DNA from: CAVZCK01 sp963798805
GTDB taxonomy: Bacteria; Pseudomonadota; Alphaproteobacteria; Rhizobiales; Rhodomicrobiaceae
NCBI GenBank assembly: GCA_963798805.1
Contig: CAWCVC010000011.1
Location: 620,001-684,000 of the forward strand
DNA: 64,000 nt
Reading direction: 5' to 3'
Shown here: positions 27,613 through 40,907 of the stretch, in pieces
Position numbering within the stretch: the stretch's first letter is position 1
Layout of the letters: every line of letters begins with the position of its first letter
The notes under the pieces: model-generated
Seen by the model: the letters and a program-made list of their open reading frames with translations, nothing else
What the model was told of the DNA's origin: nothing
Databases searched by the model: none
Program-made: the position numbers and the translations under genes

Positions 27613-28125
27613 CGTGTGCCGCGGTCGCCGGAAGCGAAATCCCCCTTTTTGCGCAAGACTTTGGAGAGCTGCGAGCGAGAGATTGAGATATGTTCTCGGG
27701 CTGCGATCTCGTCGGCAAGACGGGCAAGTGTCCAGTTCGTTCTATCCGCCACCGGCTGTGACAGAAGCGGTCCAGCAACTCTCAGCGCGGCTTCCGCCTT
27801 GAACGGCACTGGTCCAGGAGCAACGCTCGCCTTCAGCGCATCAATCCCGCCGCGCATAAACTCGCTGCGCCAAAGCCGAACCGTATCCTCGCGCACCCCA
27901 AATGCCTGGGCGATCCGGGCGCTGGTCCAGCTATCGAGCGTCAGCAGGACAGCGCGCGCTCGGTCCGCTTCGGCGCGATCCACACCGCCCGCTAAAGCCT
28001 TCAGAGCCGTTTTCTGCTCATCTGTCGCCGCTACCGAAGATTTGCCAGCCATGTCTTGCCCCCGCGAATCATTGCGAAAACAGAATCACAACCGGTATTT
28101 GTTGGCCAGTTCAGACAAACTTGCT
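26995..28125 (-). mobile_element. IS630-family insertion sequence, 1131 bp, with TA duplication
   Basis: The element lies between TA at 26993-26994 and TA at 28126-28127, the target duplication expected of the IS630/Tc1 group. Its ends share imperfect inverted repeats: both start AGCA and have TGGCCAAC at positions 18-25. Removing the element and one TA restores the reading frame of the host deacetylase gene exactly, which fixes both ends. It encodes two overlapping transposase frames on the minus strand. Confidence 0.93.
27609..28052 (-). CDS. IS630-family transposase, N-terminal part (orfA)
   Basis: A 147-residue helix-turn-helix half of the transposase (SARIAQAFGVREDTVRLWRS; ARLADEIAAREHISISRSQL). 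Near its end the minus strand reads AAAAAGGGGG (27650-27641). A -1 shift there continues into GGFRFRRPRHTLKGRQ and orfB, matching the organisation of IS630 elements that use programmed frameshifting. Without the shift the frame ends at 27609-27611. Confidence 0.9.
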   Translation of the reverse strand: MAGKSSVAATDEQKTALKALAGGVDRAEADRARAVLLTLDSWTSARIAQAFGVREDTVRLWRSEFMRGGIDALKASVAPGPVPFKAEAALRVAGPLLSQPVADRTNWTLARLADEIAAREHISISRSQLSKVLRKKGDFASGDRGTR

Positions 28126-28127
28126 TA

Positions 28128-28241
28128 GCGCGGGAGAGCGGCGCCGAGCTCGTCCAGGACTTCCCGCCCGAATGCGTGCCGCTGCTGCGCGGGCGCATTG
28201 TGGGGCCGATAAAATCCTATGTTGCGGATTTGGAGGCCTGA
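28128..28241 (+). pseudogene. 3' remnant of the interrupted polysaccharide deacetylase
   Basis: Joined to codon 180 of the 5' part by removing the IS and one TA, this stretch reads FIEL-ARESGAELVQDFPPECV and ends IVGPIKSYVADLEA with TGA at 28239-28241. That yields an ancestral protein of about 217 residues. No lesion other than the insertion is seen, so the event may be recent and reversible. Confidence 0.88.
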
Positions 28242-28250
28242 GCTTTTCGC

Positions 28251-28922
28251 TCACTCGAACGTGCAGCCCTTCGCCTTGAGCGCAGCGTCGATCCAGGAGC
28301 GATCGACCGTGCCCTCCGCAATCTGACGCAGAATATCGGCCTCGCGGGCCTGCTGGGCCTGGGCATTGCGAAGCAGCTCCTCGCAGCCTTCAGGCGGGAT
28401 CGCCAACACGCCGTCGCAATCGCCGATGATGATATCGCCCGGGTTCACCAGCATGCCGCCGACGCTGACCGCGTAGTTGATCTCGCCCGGTCCGTCCTTA
28501 TACGGGCCGCGATGCGTGACGCCGCGGGCGAAGACCGGAATACCCCGCGAGAGCGCGTCGAAATCCCGGACAGCGCCATCAATGACCCAGCCGGCGATCT
28601 TGCGCCGCTCCGACAGCCGCAGCATGATCTCGCCGACGAGCGAATTGGTCAGATGCCCTCCGGCATCGACGACTATAACGTCGCCCTCCCCCGCCATGTC
28701 GATCGCCTTATGGATCATCAGATTGTCGCCGGGGCGGGTTCGGACGGTGAGCGCGACGCCCGCCAGGCGCATTTTCGGATCGAGCGGGCGCAGGGCCGGC
28801 GCGCCAGCGAACATGCGGCTCATGTTGTCGCTGACGTTAGCGACAGGGATGCGCGAAAACGCTTCGACGAGTTCTGGAGTGGGGCGCGGCCGGTCGAGCT
28901 TCACCCGGAAACCGATGGTCAT
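28251..28922 (-). CDS. RraA-like / 4-hydroxy-4-methyl-2-oxoglutarate aldolase family protein
   Basis: A 223-residue protein with a strong ribosome site (GGGAGG) before the ATG at 28922. Family motifs are VANVSDNMSRM near the N-terminus, VVDAGGH, the hallmark GWVIDGAVRDFDAL (Arg and Asp of the active site) and GDIIIGDCDGVLAIP. Members with this catabolic context are class II pyruvate aldolases or oxaloacetate decarboxylases; RraA itself binds RNase E. The neighbouring dehydrogenase and transporter genes favour a catabolic role. It lies 53 bases downstream of the iron alcohol dehydrogenase gene, on the same strand. Confidence 0.88.
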   Translation of the reverse strand: MTIGFRVKLDRPRPTPELVEAFSRIPVANVSDNMSRMFAGAPALRPLDPKMRLAGVALTVRTRPGDNLMIHKAIDMAGEGDVIVVDAGGHLTNSLVGEIMLRLSERRKIAGWVIDGAVRDFDALSRGIPVFARGVTHRGPYKDGPGEINYAVSVGGMLVNPGDIIIGDCDGVLAIPPEGCEELLRNAQAQQAREADILRQIAEGTVDRSWIDAALKAKGCTFE

Positions 28923-28975
28923 GCATTCCTCCCTGTCCGCGATGCTCCTGTCCGCCGGCCGTCACGACCGGATCG

Positions 28976-30154
28976 TTATAGGGCGCTGCGCAGCACCTGC
29001 TCCAATTGCTCCTGCGTCGTCTCGCGCGGATTGACGGCGATATTGCCGCTCTTCATGGCCTCTTCAGTGATGCGCTCGACCCAGTCTTCGGTCATACCGC
29101 AGTCGGCGAGCCCGCGCGGGATGCCGACTTCCTGCTTCAGCCGCGTGACGCTTTCGACGGCCAGGCGCGCGACCTCGAGCTGCGTCAAGCCGGCCACGTT
29201 CTCGCCGAGCGCCTGCGCCACGGCGGCGTAGCGCTCCGGCGCGGCTTCGACGTTGAAAGCCATGACGCACGGCAAGGTGATGGCGATGATGGTGCCGTGC
29301 GGGATCTTCAGGTTCCAGCTTCCGAGCGGCATGGCGAGGGCGTGCGCAAGGCCGAGCCGCGTCGGGTTCATGGCCATGCCGGCCAGCAGGCTGGCGAGCA
29401 TCATGTCATAGCGCGCCGCGCGGTTCCCGCCGTCCTGGAAGGCGGTGCGCAGGCTCGTGCCGATCAGCGCGATGCTCTGCAAGGCAAGCGCTCCGGAAAT
29501 CGGCTGGCAAGCGCGATTGACATAGCATTCGATGGCATGGCCGAGCGCGTCCATGCCGGTCGCCGCTGTGACCGCGGGCGGCAGCGAGATGGTCAGATCG
29601 GGGTCGCAGAGCGCGATCTTCGCCATGGTGCGCGGACCGCCCGCCGCAACCTTGGTTCCCGTGCGGTCGTCGGTCAGGACGGACCAGATGCTGACCTCGC
29701 TTCCCGTGCCGGAGGTGGTCGGAATGCAGATGCTGGGCAACGGATCGTTGGCAAGATTGTCGAGCCCGAGATGATCGAGGATCGAGCCCTCATTCGTGAT
29801 CATGGCCGCGATGGCCTTCGCGCTGTCGAGCGAGCTGCCACCGCCGAGCCCGATGACCAGATCGGCCCTCGCATCTTTCGCCAGCGCCGCCCCTTTCATG
29901 ATCAGGTCGGAGCCGGAGTCCTGGCGCACTTCGGCGAAAATTTCGCAGGCGATACCACTGTCTCGCAGCGGCTCGACCGCCCTTTCGAGAATGCCGGCGC
30001 GAACGACACCGGGGTCCGTCACCAGCAGCACCCGTTTCGCCCCGAGTTTGCCGGCCAGAGCTCCCAGCTCGGCGACCATGCCCGGCCCGAAGCGGATCTC
30101 GACGGGCAGCGGCGGGAAACTGAATGACCGGTCGGGCGCGGTCGGAAACAACAT
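28976..30154 (-). CDS. iron-containing alcohol dehydrogenase
   Basis: A 392-residue protein of normal length for the group III alcohol dehydrogenases. The NAD-binding region shows VIGLGGGSSLDSAKA and IPTTSGTGSEVS. Metal ligands are visible as Asp and His in TGMDALGHAIECY, and His in GLAHALAMPLG and KIPHGTI. It oxidises alcohols or reduces aldehydes, including hydroxyacid or maleylacetate-type substrates in some branches. It is transcribed leftward with the RraA-like gene, opposite to the TRAP operon. Confidence 0.92.
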   Translation of the reverse strand: MLFPTAPDRSFSFPPLPVEIRFGPGMVAELGALAGKLGAKRVLLVTDPGVVRAGILERAVEPLRDSGIACEIFAEVRQDSGSDLIMKGAALAKDARADLVIGLGGGSSLDSAKAIAAMITNEGSILDHLGLDNLANDPLPSICIPTTSGTGSEVSIWSVLTDDRTGTKVAAGGPRTMAKIALCDPDLTISLPPAVTAATGMDALGHAIECYVNRACQPISGALALQSIALIGTSLRTAFQDGGNRAARYDMMLASLLAGMAMNPTRLGLAHALAMPLGSWNLKIPHGTIIAITLPCVMAFNVEAAPERYAAVAQALGENVAGLTQLEVARLAVESVTRLKQEVGIPRGLADCGMTEDWVERITEEAMKSGNIAVNPRETTQEQLEQVLRSAL

Positions 30155-30635
30155 GGGTCAAGGCCCTCTGGGAAACGATCTGTGGGTACGATAGATAGTT
30201 TAAGCCCGGAGCGGTAGCCTGGATTGGCCAGGGGGCTCGAATACACCAACAAGGCGGGTGGCGCGCCTCGTTCTGGCCTCCCGACGGCATGGCATGCCCA
30301 CAGGGAGGTCAGGCGCTCGGCTGCGCCTGTGGATTGCCGGTCATCAGCCCGGATTGGAACGCCTTGACGCCATCCCGCGCCTTTTCAGCTCCGCTCTCCT
30401 TGCGCGGGTGGCTGGACGTCGTGCCGCTCCTCTTCCTCTGCCCCGTCGGATTGCGAGCCAACGAGATGCGCGATGCAGCCGATCCCGGTCAGATGCCGGC
30501 GGGAGCTCACCTCACCGCAGGCCGCTATCGCGCGGATCGAGTAGGCTGTTTCAAGCGGACATGCTGCTGGAGACGCAGCCGGCGGTTACCACCGAGGCGG
30601 CCGGAGTCATCAGACGCCTGAATATCGCGGGCGAT
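30155..30635. other. intergenic region without recognisable gene
   Basis: A 481-base stretch before the iron alcohol dehydrogenase gene. The open frames on the plus strand are rich in Arg, Ser and Ala without family features and run antisense into the L,D-transpeptidase gene, so I do not call them. The promoter of the leftward dehydrogenase operon should be near 30160-30250, but I cannot assign it. Confidence 0.4.
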
Positions 30636-31313
30636 CTAGGGCGCGTCGTAATGCGCAACGACTCTCACCGGCGTACCGATACTTGCCAGTGTCGCCAGAT
30701 GCATGACGTGCTTGTTCATCATTCTGAAACAGCCCGACGACGAAGCCCGTCCGATGGATCTCGGATCATTGGTGCCATGAATGCGATAGAGCGTATTCCC
30801 AAGATAGAGCGCCTTCGCTCCGAGCGGATTGTTGATGCCACCAGTCATGGTTATCGGCAGGCCTGGCTGACGCTGGCGCATTTCCGACGGTGGATTCCAA
30901 CTCGGCCATGGGGTGATCCGGCTGATTCTCTCGTTGCCGGTCCAGGCGAAGCCTTGCCGCCCGACTGAGATCGGATATTCGTAGGCTTGGTGATGCGGAA
31001 GCACGTAGAAAAGCCGCCGCCCGCCGGTGTCGATGATGATCGTTCCCGGGTTTTCCGGTCTGTCCAGGGAAACGATCGGCGGCGCCTCGGGAGCAATCTC
31101 AGGCCGCGAACCGCCCTGCATATAGGGAGGATATGAGGCCGGGTATTGCTTGCGAAGCGCTTCCCGCTCGCGCTCAAGGCGCCGTTGCTCTCGAAGGACA
31201 TCGCTTTCGAAGACGGGCTTACCATTGACCCAGCCCTCCTGCGCCCATGTCCGGGCCGGAGCCCCGAGAATCAAAATGGCGCCGATGAGTGCGCCAATGC
31301 GAAGGCAATTCAC
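30636..31313 (-). CDS. L,D-transpeptidase (YkuD domain), exported
   Basis: A 225-residue protein with a signal peptide (about 1-25, cleavage near WAQEG), a charged helical region (about 38-55) and a C-terminal YkuD domain (about 90-223). The catalytic motif is complete: IHGTND (His179) and SSSGCFRMMN (Cys195). These enzymes make 3-3 cross-links in peptidoglycan or attach proteins to it, in the periplasm. Rhizobiales rely heavily on such cross-links and often carry many copies. It stands alone between the catabolic genes and MocR. Confidence 0.92.
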   Translation of the reverse strand: MNCLRIGALIGAILILGAPARTWAQEGWVNGKPVFESDVLREQRRLEREREALRKQYPASYPPYMQGGSRPEIAPEAPPIVSLDRPENPGTIIIDTGGRRLFYVLPHHQAYEYPISVGRQGFAWTGNERISRITPWPSWNPPSEMRQRQPGLPITMTGGINNPLGAKALYLGNTLYRIHGTNDPRSIGRASSSGCFRMMNKHVMHLATLASIGTPVRVVAHYDAP

Positions 31314-31395
31314 GAGAAAGGTCCCCCTCCTTATCGATTTGCGAGTGTAACACGCGGTCTGCCGATCAGATCCATAACGGGGAAGACCGCCGCTG

Positions 31396-32847
31396 TCACT
31401 TTTTCAGCGCATCCGCGGCCATCGCGCCCAGCGTTTCGATGCTGCGTTCGATACGCTCGTCCCAGGGATGGCCGCAACTCAGCCGCATGCAATTCCTATG
31501 GCTTTTCGACGCCGAGAAAACGTCGCCCGGCAAGAAGCAGATGCCGCGCGCGATAGCGTCCTCGAACAAACGGCGGCTGTCGAACGGCTTCGGCAATTCG
31601 AGCCACAGGACGAAGCCGCCGGCCGGCCGCGTGACGCGTGTCGATGGTGGAAAGCTCCGGTCGATGGCGCGGCTCATCCGGTCGATATTTTCGGCGAAAG
31701 CGCGCCGCATCCGGCGCAGATGGCTATCATAGCCGCCAGACGACAGGAATTCAGCCAGCGCCGCCTGAGGCAGCGCCGCACCGCACAGCGTGAGCGCGAA
31801 TTTCGCTTCCAGCACTTTCTCCATGTGGCGCGGCGCCGCGATCCAGCCGACCCGGTAGCCGGGCGCCAGCGTCTTGGAAAACGAGCTGCAATAAGTGACG
31901 TCGGCGTTCGGGGCGAGCGCCATGAAGGGGCGGGGCCGCGCGGGACCGAAATAGATGTCGCCGTAAATGTCATCCTCGATGAGAGGCACCCCATGCGTCT
32001 CCAGAAGCGCGAGGATCGAACTTTTCTTTTGCTCGGTCATCGCGCAGCCGAGCGGGTTGTTGAAGCCCGATGAAAAAAGGCAAGCTTTGACCGGCCTCGA
32101 CCTCAGCGCCCTCTCCAGTGCGTCGACGTCCAGCCCGTCATCGGCGTCTGTCGGCAGCTCCAGCGCGTTCAGCCCGAGCGCTTCGAGCACCTGTAGCAAT
32201 CCGAAATATGTAGGTGATTCGATCGCAACCGTATCGCCTCAACTCGTCACGGCCTGAAGCGCGACCGACAGCGCTTCGGTGCAGCCATTTGTGATCGCGA
32301 CGGTGTCGGGCGTCAACAACTGCCCACAGCGCAGCGCGCGTCGACAGATTTCCATCCGCAGATTCAGATCGCCGCGAGGTTCGGTATACACGTTGTAGTG
32401 CACGCCTTTCACCCGCGCAGTCCGCGCCAGAAACCGGTCGAGGCCGCCCGCCGCAAGCAAATCGGCACTCGGAATCGCGCAGCCGAGCGGCACCAGTTCG
32501 GGGCGCGAGGCATATTCCAGAAGCTGGAACACACCGCTGGCGACGGCAACTCTGGTCGGCGTGCTCGGCGGCCGGGATGGCGCCGGTGTTTGCCGCGCCG
32601 CTGGGCCGCCATTCGTGACATAGAATCCGGATTTCGGCCGCGCTTCGAGCACGCCGCGATCCTCCAACAGCCGATAAGCCTGGAGCACGGTCGAGATGCT
32701 CATGCCTCGCTCCGCGGCGATCTGGCGGACAGAGGGCGCCCGCATGCCCGGACGCAGCGTGCCGCCCTCGATCAACTCGGAAATGATCCGGGCCAGTTCC
32801 TGATAGCGGTAAGCCTCGTTATCAGGGTAGGCACGATCGACCCCCAA
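31396..32847 (-). pseudogene. MocR-type GntR/aminotransferase regulator, interrupted by in-frame TGA
   Basis: The full frame would encode 483 residues: a GntR winged helix (about 15-80; PSVRQIAAERGMSISTVLQA) and a PLP-binding aminotransferase fold with SSFSKTLAPGYRVGW (Lys of PLP). A TGA at 32241-32239 splits it: the upstream part ends ALQAVTS and the frame then continues GDTVAIESPTYFGLLQ, the family's own sequence. A C to T change of CGA would explain it. The 5' product (202 residues) still holds the DNA-binding domain. The gene is divergent from an aminotransferase gene, the usual MocR arrangement. Sequencing error is an alternative. Confidence 0.85.
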
Positions 32848-32873
32848 GGCTGGAGCGTCCTCTCTATCTGTAC

Positions 32874-32923
32874 CGATTTTATGACCATATCAGTTGTATG
32901 AAATCGATCTGTGCTGGTTACAA
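32874..32923. promoter_or_regulatory. candidate MocR operator region
   Basis: In the 173-base divergent spacer there is an inverted repeat, CGATTTTAT (32874-32882) with ATGAAATCG (32898-32906), matching at 8 of 9 positions. It is followed by TGGTTACAA (32915-32923), which also occurs in the FAD oxidoreductase promoter at 21945. Binding is not shown; the location is right for a MocR operator. Confidence 0.35.
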
Positions 32924-33020
32924 TCACTCTGTTCTGTGTCTGTTGCAAGTTTCGCGACGCGCTATCCTTGGCCTTACCGACCGAACCAAGAGGTCGAAAC
33001 GGCCGAAAAGAGGATCGATT

Positions 33021-34169
33021 ATGGCCAGGACGCTGACCAGATTTGCGCGGAACGATATCATCTCGCTGACCGAAACAGCGCCGGATTACGATCTCGCCGA
33101 GAGCGTCGGCCCCGATCTGCGCCTGCGCGATCTCATCGACGCCGATGCGCTCTCCGATCTTGCCGATTTGCCGCTCGCCTATAGCAGTGCGGCGGGGCGT
33201 CCGGATCTGCGGCGCAGCATCGCCGAGATGCACGGCGTCAAGGCGGATGACGTGGTCGTCACCGTTGGGGGCATGCACGCCCTTTTTCTGATCGCCGCGG
33301 TGCTTTGTGATCGGGGCGAAGACGTTGTGATCGCCTCTCCTCTGTTTCCGAACGCGATGACAGTGCTCCGCGCGGCGGGCGCGGAGGTGAAAGCCGTGCC
33401 CCTATCCTTCGACGAAGGCTACCGCCTCGATCTGGAAGCGCTGCGTTCGCAGCTCTCGCCAAGGACCCGGCTTGTCTGTCTGGCCTCACCGCAGAACCCG
33501 TCCGGCGTCTTCATACCGCTCGAGACGATTTGGAAGCTCTCAAGGCTGTTGGAGGAGGTCTCTCCCGGCGCCTATCTACTCGTCGACGAGACCTATCGGC
33601 AGGCCGTATTTGGCGATGATATTATCGTGCCGAGCTCCGTTGGGATTAGCCCCAGGGTCATCTCCACCGCATCGCTATCGAAATGCCATGGCGCGCCGGG
33701 GCTGCGGCTGGGCTGGGCAATCACGCGGGATCATGCGCTGCGCGAACAGCTCATCCTCGGCAAGTTCAACTCGGTGATCTCCTGTTCCGCTATCGATGAG
33801 GCGCTGGCGCTGCGGGTGGTACAGCGGCAGGACCGCATCCTATGCGAGAGGCGAAGGCATCTCGGCGAGGGCCTCGCCCGCGTTGAAGAATGGGTGGCAA
33901 GCAATGGCGAGTTTATCGAATGGGTCCGGCCCAACGCCGGCGCGTTATGTTGCATTCGCCTGAAACGATACGTCTCCGACGAGGCGGCGGTCGGCCGGTT
34001 CTATAAGACGCTCGGCCAGGAAGGCATTCGCGTTGCCCCGGGAAGCTGGTTCCTGGAAGAAGACCGCGTCTTCCGTCTGGGCTTCGGGTTGTTGCCGGTG
34101 GCCGAATTGGAGGCCGCGCTCAGCAGAATGTCGGCGGTCCTGTGGCGAATCCGAAGGGACGCTGCATAG
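33021..34169 (+). CDS. PLP-dependent aminotransferase class I/II
   Basis: The ATG at 33021 after AAGAGGAT gives 382 residues; the open frame upstream lies in the promoter region. Fold type I features are visible: VTVGGMHALFL (glycine-rich PLP phosphate loop), CLASPQNPSGVFIP, LLVDETYRQAVF (Asp pairing with the pyridine N), STASLSKCHGAPGLRLGW (Schiff-base Lys) and the C-terminal RLGFGLLPV (carboxylate Arg). It transfers amino groups between an amino acid and a 2-oxoacid. Its divergent pairing with MocR suggests that MocR activated this gene. Confidence 0.92.
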   Translation: MARTLTRFARNDIISLTETAPDYDLAESVGPDLRLRDLIDADALSDLADLPLAYSSAAGRPDLRRSIAEMHGVKADDVVVTVGGMHALFLIAAVLCDRGEDVVIASPLFPNAMTVLRAAGAEVKAVPLSFDEGYRLDLEALRSQLSPRTRLVCLASPQNPSGVFIPLETIWKLSRLLEEVSPGAYLLVDETYRQAVFGDDIIVPSSVGISPRVISTASLSKCHGAPGLRLGWAITRDHALREQLILGKFNSVISCSAIDEALALRVVQRQDRILCERRRHLGEGLARVEEWVASNGEFIEWVRPNAGALCCIRLKRYVSDEAAVGRFYKTLGQEGIRVAPGSWFLEEDRVFRLGFGLLPVAELEAALSRMSAVLWRIRRDAA

Positions 34170-34282
34170 CCGGCGCGGGCGCGAACATGGCCGATAAAGA
34201 TTGATATTGAGGAAACGCGAGCCCATCTTGTGGACGCCGGTCAGTCTGGCGAGCGGGCGCGGATTGGCCGTGCCCTGGCCGG

Positions 34283-38644
<4,362 letters not shown>

Positions 38645-38936
38645 AGCCCAGCCCGGTTAGGTGGTGAATTGATGAACAAATCGTCACTCCCCGCATTGAA
38701 TTCGTTCTATGAGCCGAAATCGAAACGGCGGCGAGTGCAAGAGCAAACCGGGCCGCTTCGCACAAACGCCTGCCAAATCACGCTCGCGGGACGTTCTCCC
38801 CGGAGCACGCCGGCTGCGAATACTGCTGTAATCGACAAATTTGACCGTTCTCCCCGCCTCATTCATTAAACCGTTACGCCTACAGTCCCGCCAAGCGTCA
38901 CGCGCGCCAAAGGCTCAGCTTGGACGGAGACGAAGG
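38645..38936. other. intergenic region upstream of the chemotaxis receptor
   Basis: About 290 bases between the helicase stop and the chemoreceptor start. I see no gene, clear hairpin or EcfG site. The promoter of the receptor must lie here or in the helicase tail. Confidence 0.35.
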
Positions 38937-40622
38937 ATGAAATCGGTCAGTATTAAATCCGCGCTGATCGGATCGCTTGCACTTCTGACGATCGCGATCG
39001 GAGCGGCGAACTATATGGCGTTCTCGAAACTGGGCGACATCAATCAAAACGTTGTCGACTACGCGACCGACGTCGTTCCGGCGATGCGTCTTCTTGGCGC
39101 AATGAACGCCGATCTTGCTGATTTCAGGCGTATCGAGGCGGAATATATTCTGGCAAAGCAGCCGGATATGCTCGCAAAACGTGAAAGCCGTCTGGCCAAT
39201 CTTCGCGAGTCCGTGAGCAAGGACATGACGAGCTTCGAAAAGCTCAACAAGTCGGCCAATGTACTCAAACCCTATAAGTCTTTCAAAACGGCCTTGCAGG
39301 ACTATATGCAGCTCCATCCGCAAGCTCTGAAGCTGGCGCAGGACAGCAAGCGCGACGAGGCATTAGCGCTCTTCGACGGCAAGATGGCGGACGTCTTCCA
39401 GCAGGCCGATGGCTTTATCGATAACGCGGTGGAGAAACAGCAATCAGTGGCGGATGAACACCGCGCCGCCTCGGCGGAGGAATATGAGGCTGCGCTTGTG
39501 ATCCTTCTCACCGGCCTCGGACTCGACGTGGTGATCTCGCTCGGGGTGATGGGCTATGCTGTCTTGGGCGTTTCAAAGCCGCTGACGAGGCTGACCGCGG
39601 CAATGAAGAGGCTGGCCGAAGGCGAATTCGATCTTCAGCTTCCCGGTCTTGGCCGGGGCGACGAGATCGGCTCGATCGCGAGCGCGGTTGAGCGGTTCAA
39701 GATCAAGGCCGCCGAGCGGGCGCAGGCCGAGGCCAAGGCCGAATTGGAGCGAAACGCGGCCGCCGTCGCGGAGCGCAGGGCAGCGATGATCGGTCTGGCC
39801 GACGCTTTCGAAGAGGCTGTCGGCAGCATCGTGCGCGTCGTCTCTGAAGCCTCCTTCGAACTGCAGTCGGCCGCGCAGTCGCTTTCGGCAACGTCGCGGC
39901 AGACGACCGATCAGTCCTCCATTGTCGCCGCCGCGTCCGAGGAGGCGGCGACGAATGTACGGACGGTCGCCGCCGCGGCCGAAGAACTGGCTGGATCGGT
40001 TCAGGAGATCAGCCGCCAGGTGCATCACTCCGCCCAGATCGCCGATAAGGCCGAGAGCGAGGCTGAACGCAGCAATCTCCAGGTCGTCAGCCTGTCTGAA
40101 AGCGCCGAGAAAATCGGACATGTCATCGAACTAATCAACGACATCGCCGGAAAGACCAATCTCCTTGCGCTCAACGCTACGATCGAAGCCGCGCGGGCCG
40201 GCGAGGCAGGCAAAGGCTTTGCCGTCGTTGCGCAGGAGGTGAAAGCACTTGCCGAGCAGACCGCCAAGGCAACCGCGCAGATCGCCCCCCAAATCAAGCT
40301 GGTGCAAACCTCTACTCAGGAGGCCGCTGATACCATTCTCGGCATTGGCCGGACGATCAAGGAAATCAACAACGTCACCACCAGCATCGCGTCCGCCGTG
40401 GAAGAGCAGGGCTCGGTCAGCAAGGACATCGCCCGCAATGTCCATGAGGCGGCGCAGGGCACGACTGAGGTCACGGAGAACATCTCCGGCGTCAACCAGG
40501 CGGCTCAAACATCGAGTGTCGCCGCCGAGCAGGTGCTCTCATCTGCGGCAGAACTGTCCCGCCAGGCGGGCAGTCTGCGATCGGAGATGGACAAGTTCCT
40601 GACGACCGTTAGAGCGGCATAA
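38937..40622 (+). CDS. methyl-accepting chemotaxis protein
   Basis: The ATG at 38937 follows GGAGACGAAGG, giving 561 residues. A first membrane segment (about 6-25), a four-helix periplasmic ligand domain (about 30-190), a second membrane segment (about 192-215), a HAMP domain (about 215-270) and the signalling domain follow. The conserved hairpin tip reads IAGKTNLLALNATIEAARAG (about residue 400). Methylation-type Glu and Gln positions flank it. The ligand domain is of the small four-helix type; the ligand is unknown. No che genes are nearby, so this is an orphan receptor. Confidence 0.94.
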   Translation: MKSVSIKSALIGSLALLTIAIGAANYMAFSKLGDINQNVVDYATDVVPAMRLLGAMNADLADFRRIEAEYILAKQPDMLAKRESRLANLRESVSKDMTSFEKLNKSANVLKPYKSFKTALQDYMQLHPQALKLAQDSKRDEALALFDGKMADVFQQADGFIDNAVEKQQSVADEHRAASAEEYEAALVILLTGLGLDVVISLGVMGYAVLGVSKPLTRLTAAMKRLAEGEFDLQLPGLGRGDEIGSIASAVERFKIKAAERAQAEAKAELERNAAAVAERRAAMIGLADAFEEAVGSIVRVVSEASFELQSAAQSLSATSRQTTDQSSIVAAASEEAATNVRTVAAAAEELAGSVQEISRQVHHSAQIADKAESEAERSNLQVVSLSESAEKIGHVIELINDIAGKTNLLALNATIEAARAGEAGKGFAVVAQEVKALAEQTAKATAQIAPQIKLVQTSTQEAADTILGIGRTIKEINNVTTSIASAVEEQGSVSKDIARNVHEAAQGTTEVTENISGVNQAAQTSSVAAEQVLSSAAELSRQAGSLRSEMDKFLTTVRAA

Positions 40623-40907
40623 CAGCCCGCATCCAGATCAGCCCCAGCCAAGCCTGCCTATCTAGGCACGACACTTGCATCGAGTCTCAGCGCTCCGGGA
40701 GACGGCGAAACGCCGTCCGGCGATCCCGCCAGCGCGGAATGAGGTGCGTGTCGTCTGGCATACCGTCCGTTTGCCGTAAGGATCTTAATGGCGTGAGGGC
40801 GGCTTCTCGTTGGGAGGCCGGCCGGTCCATGCGGCTTGGGAGGTAGACCCGGCCCGCCTCTGCGACTGGCCGCGGCGAAGGTCGCGGCCCTGAACAGGAG
40901 ACCAAAA
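40623..40907. other. intergenic region, nothing certain
   Basis: 285 bases between the chemoreceptor stop and the small cysteine-containing protein. A short inverted repeat (TGCCTA at 40655-40660 with TAGGCA at 40663-40668) is the only structure noticed and is too small to call a terminator. Confidence 0.3.

Noticed and set aside
27058..28128. 356-residue plus-strand open frame across the IS element
   Set aside because: It is antisense to the transposase, which shows the DDE motifs on the minus strand.
30258..30968. 236-residue plus-strand frame between the alcohol dehydrogenase and L,D-transpeptidase genes
   Set aside because: It lacks a ribosome site and family features and overlaps the L,D-transpeptidase gene antisense.
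32239..32241. TGA as a selenocysteine codon in MocR
   Set aside because: MocR proteins have no selenocysteine or conserved Cys at this place, and no SECIS-like need is apparent; a nonsense mutation is simpler.
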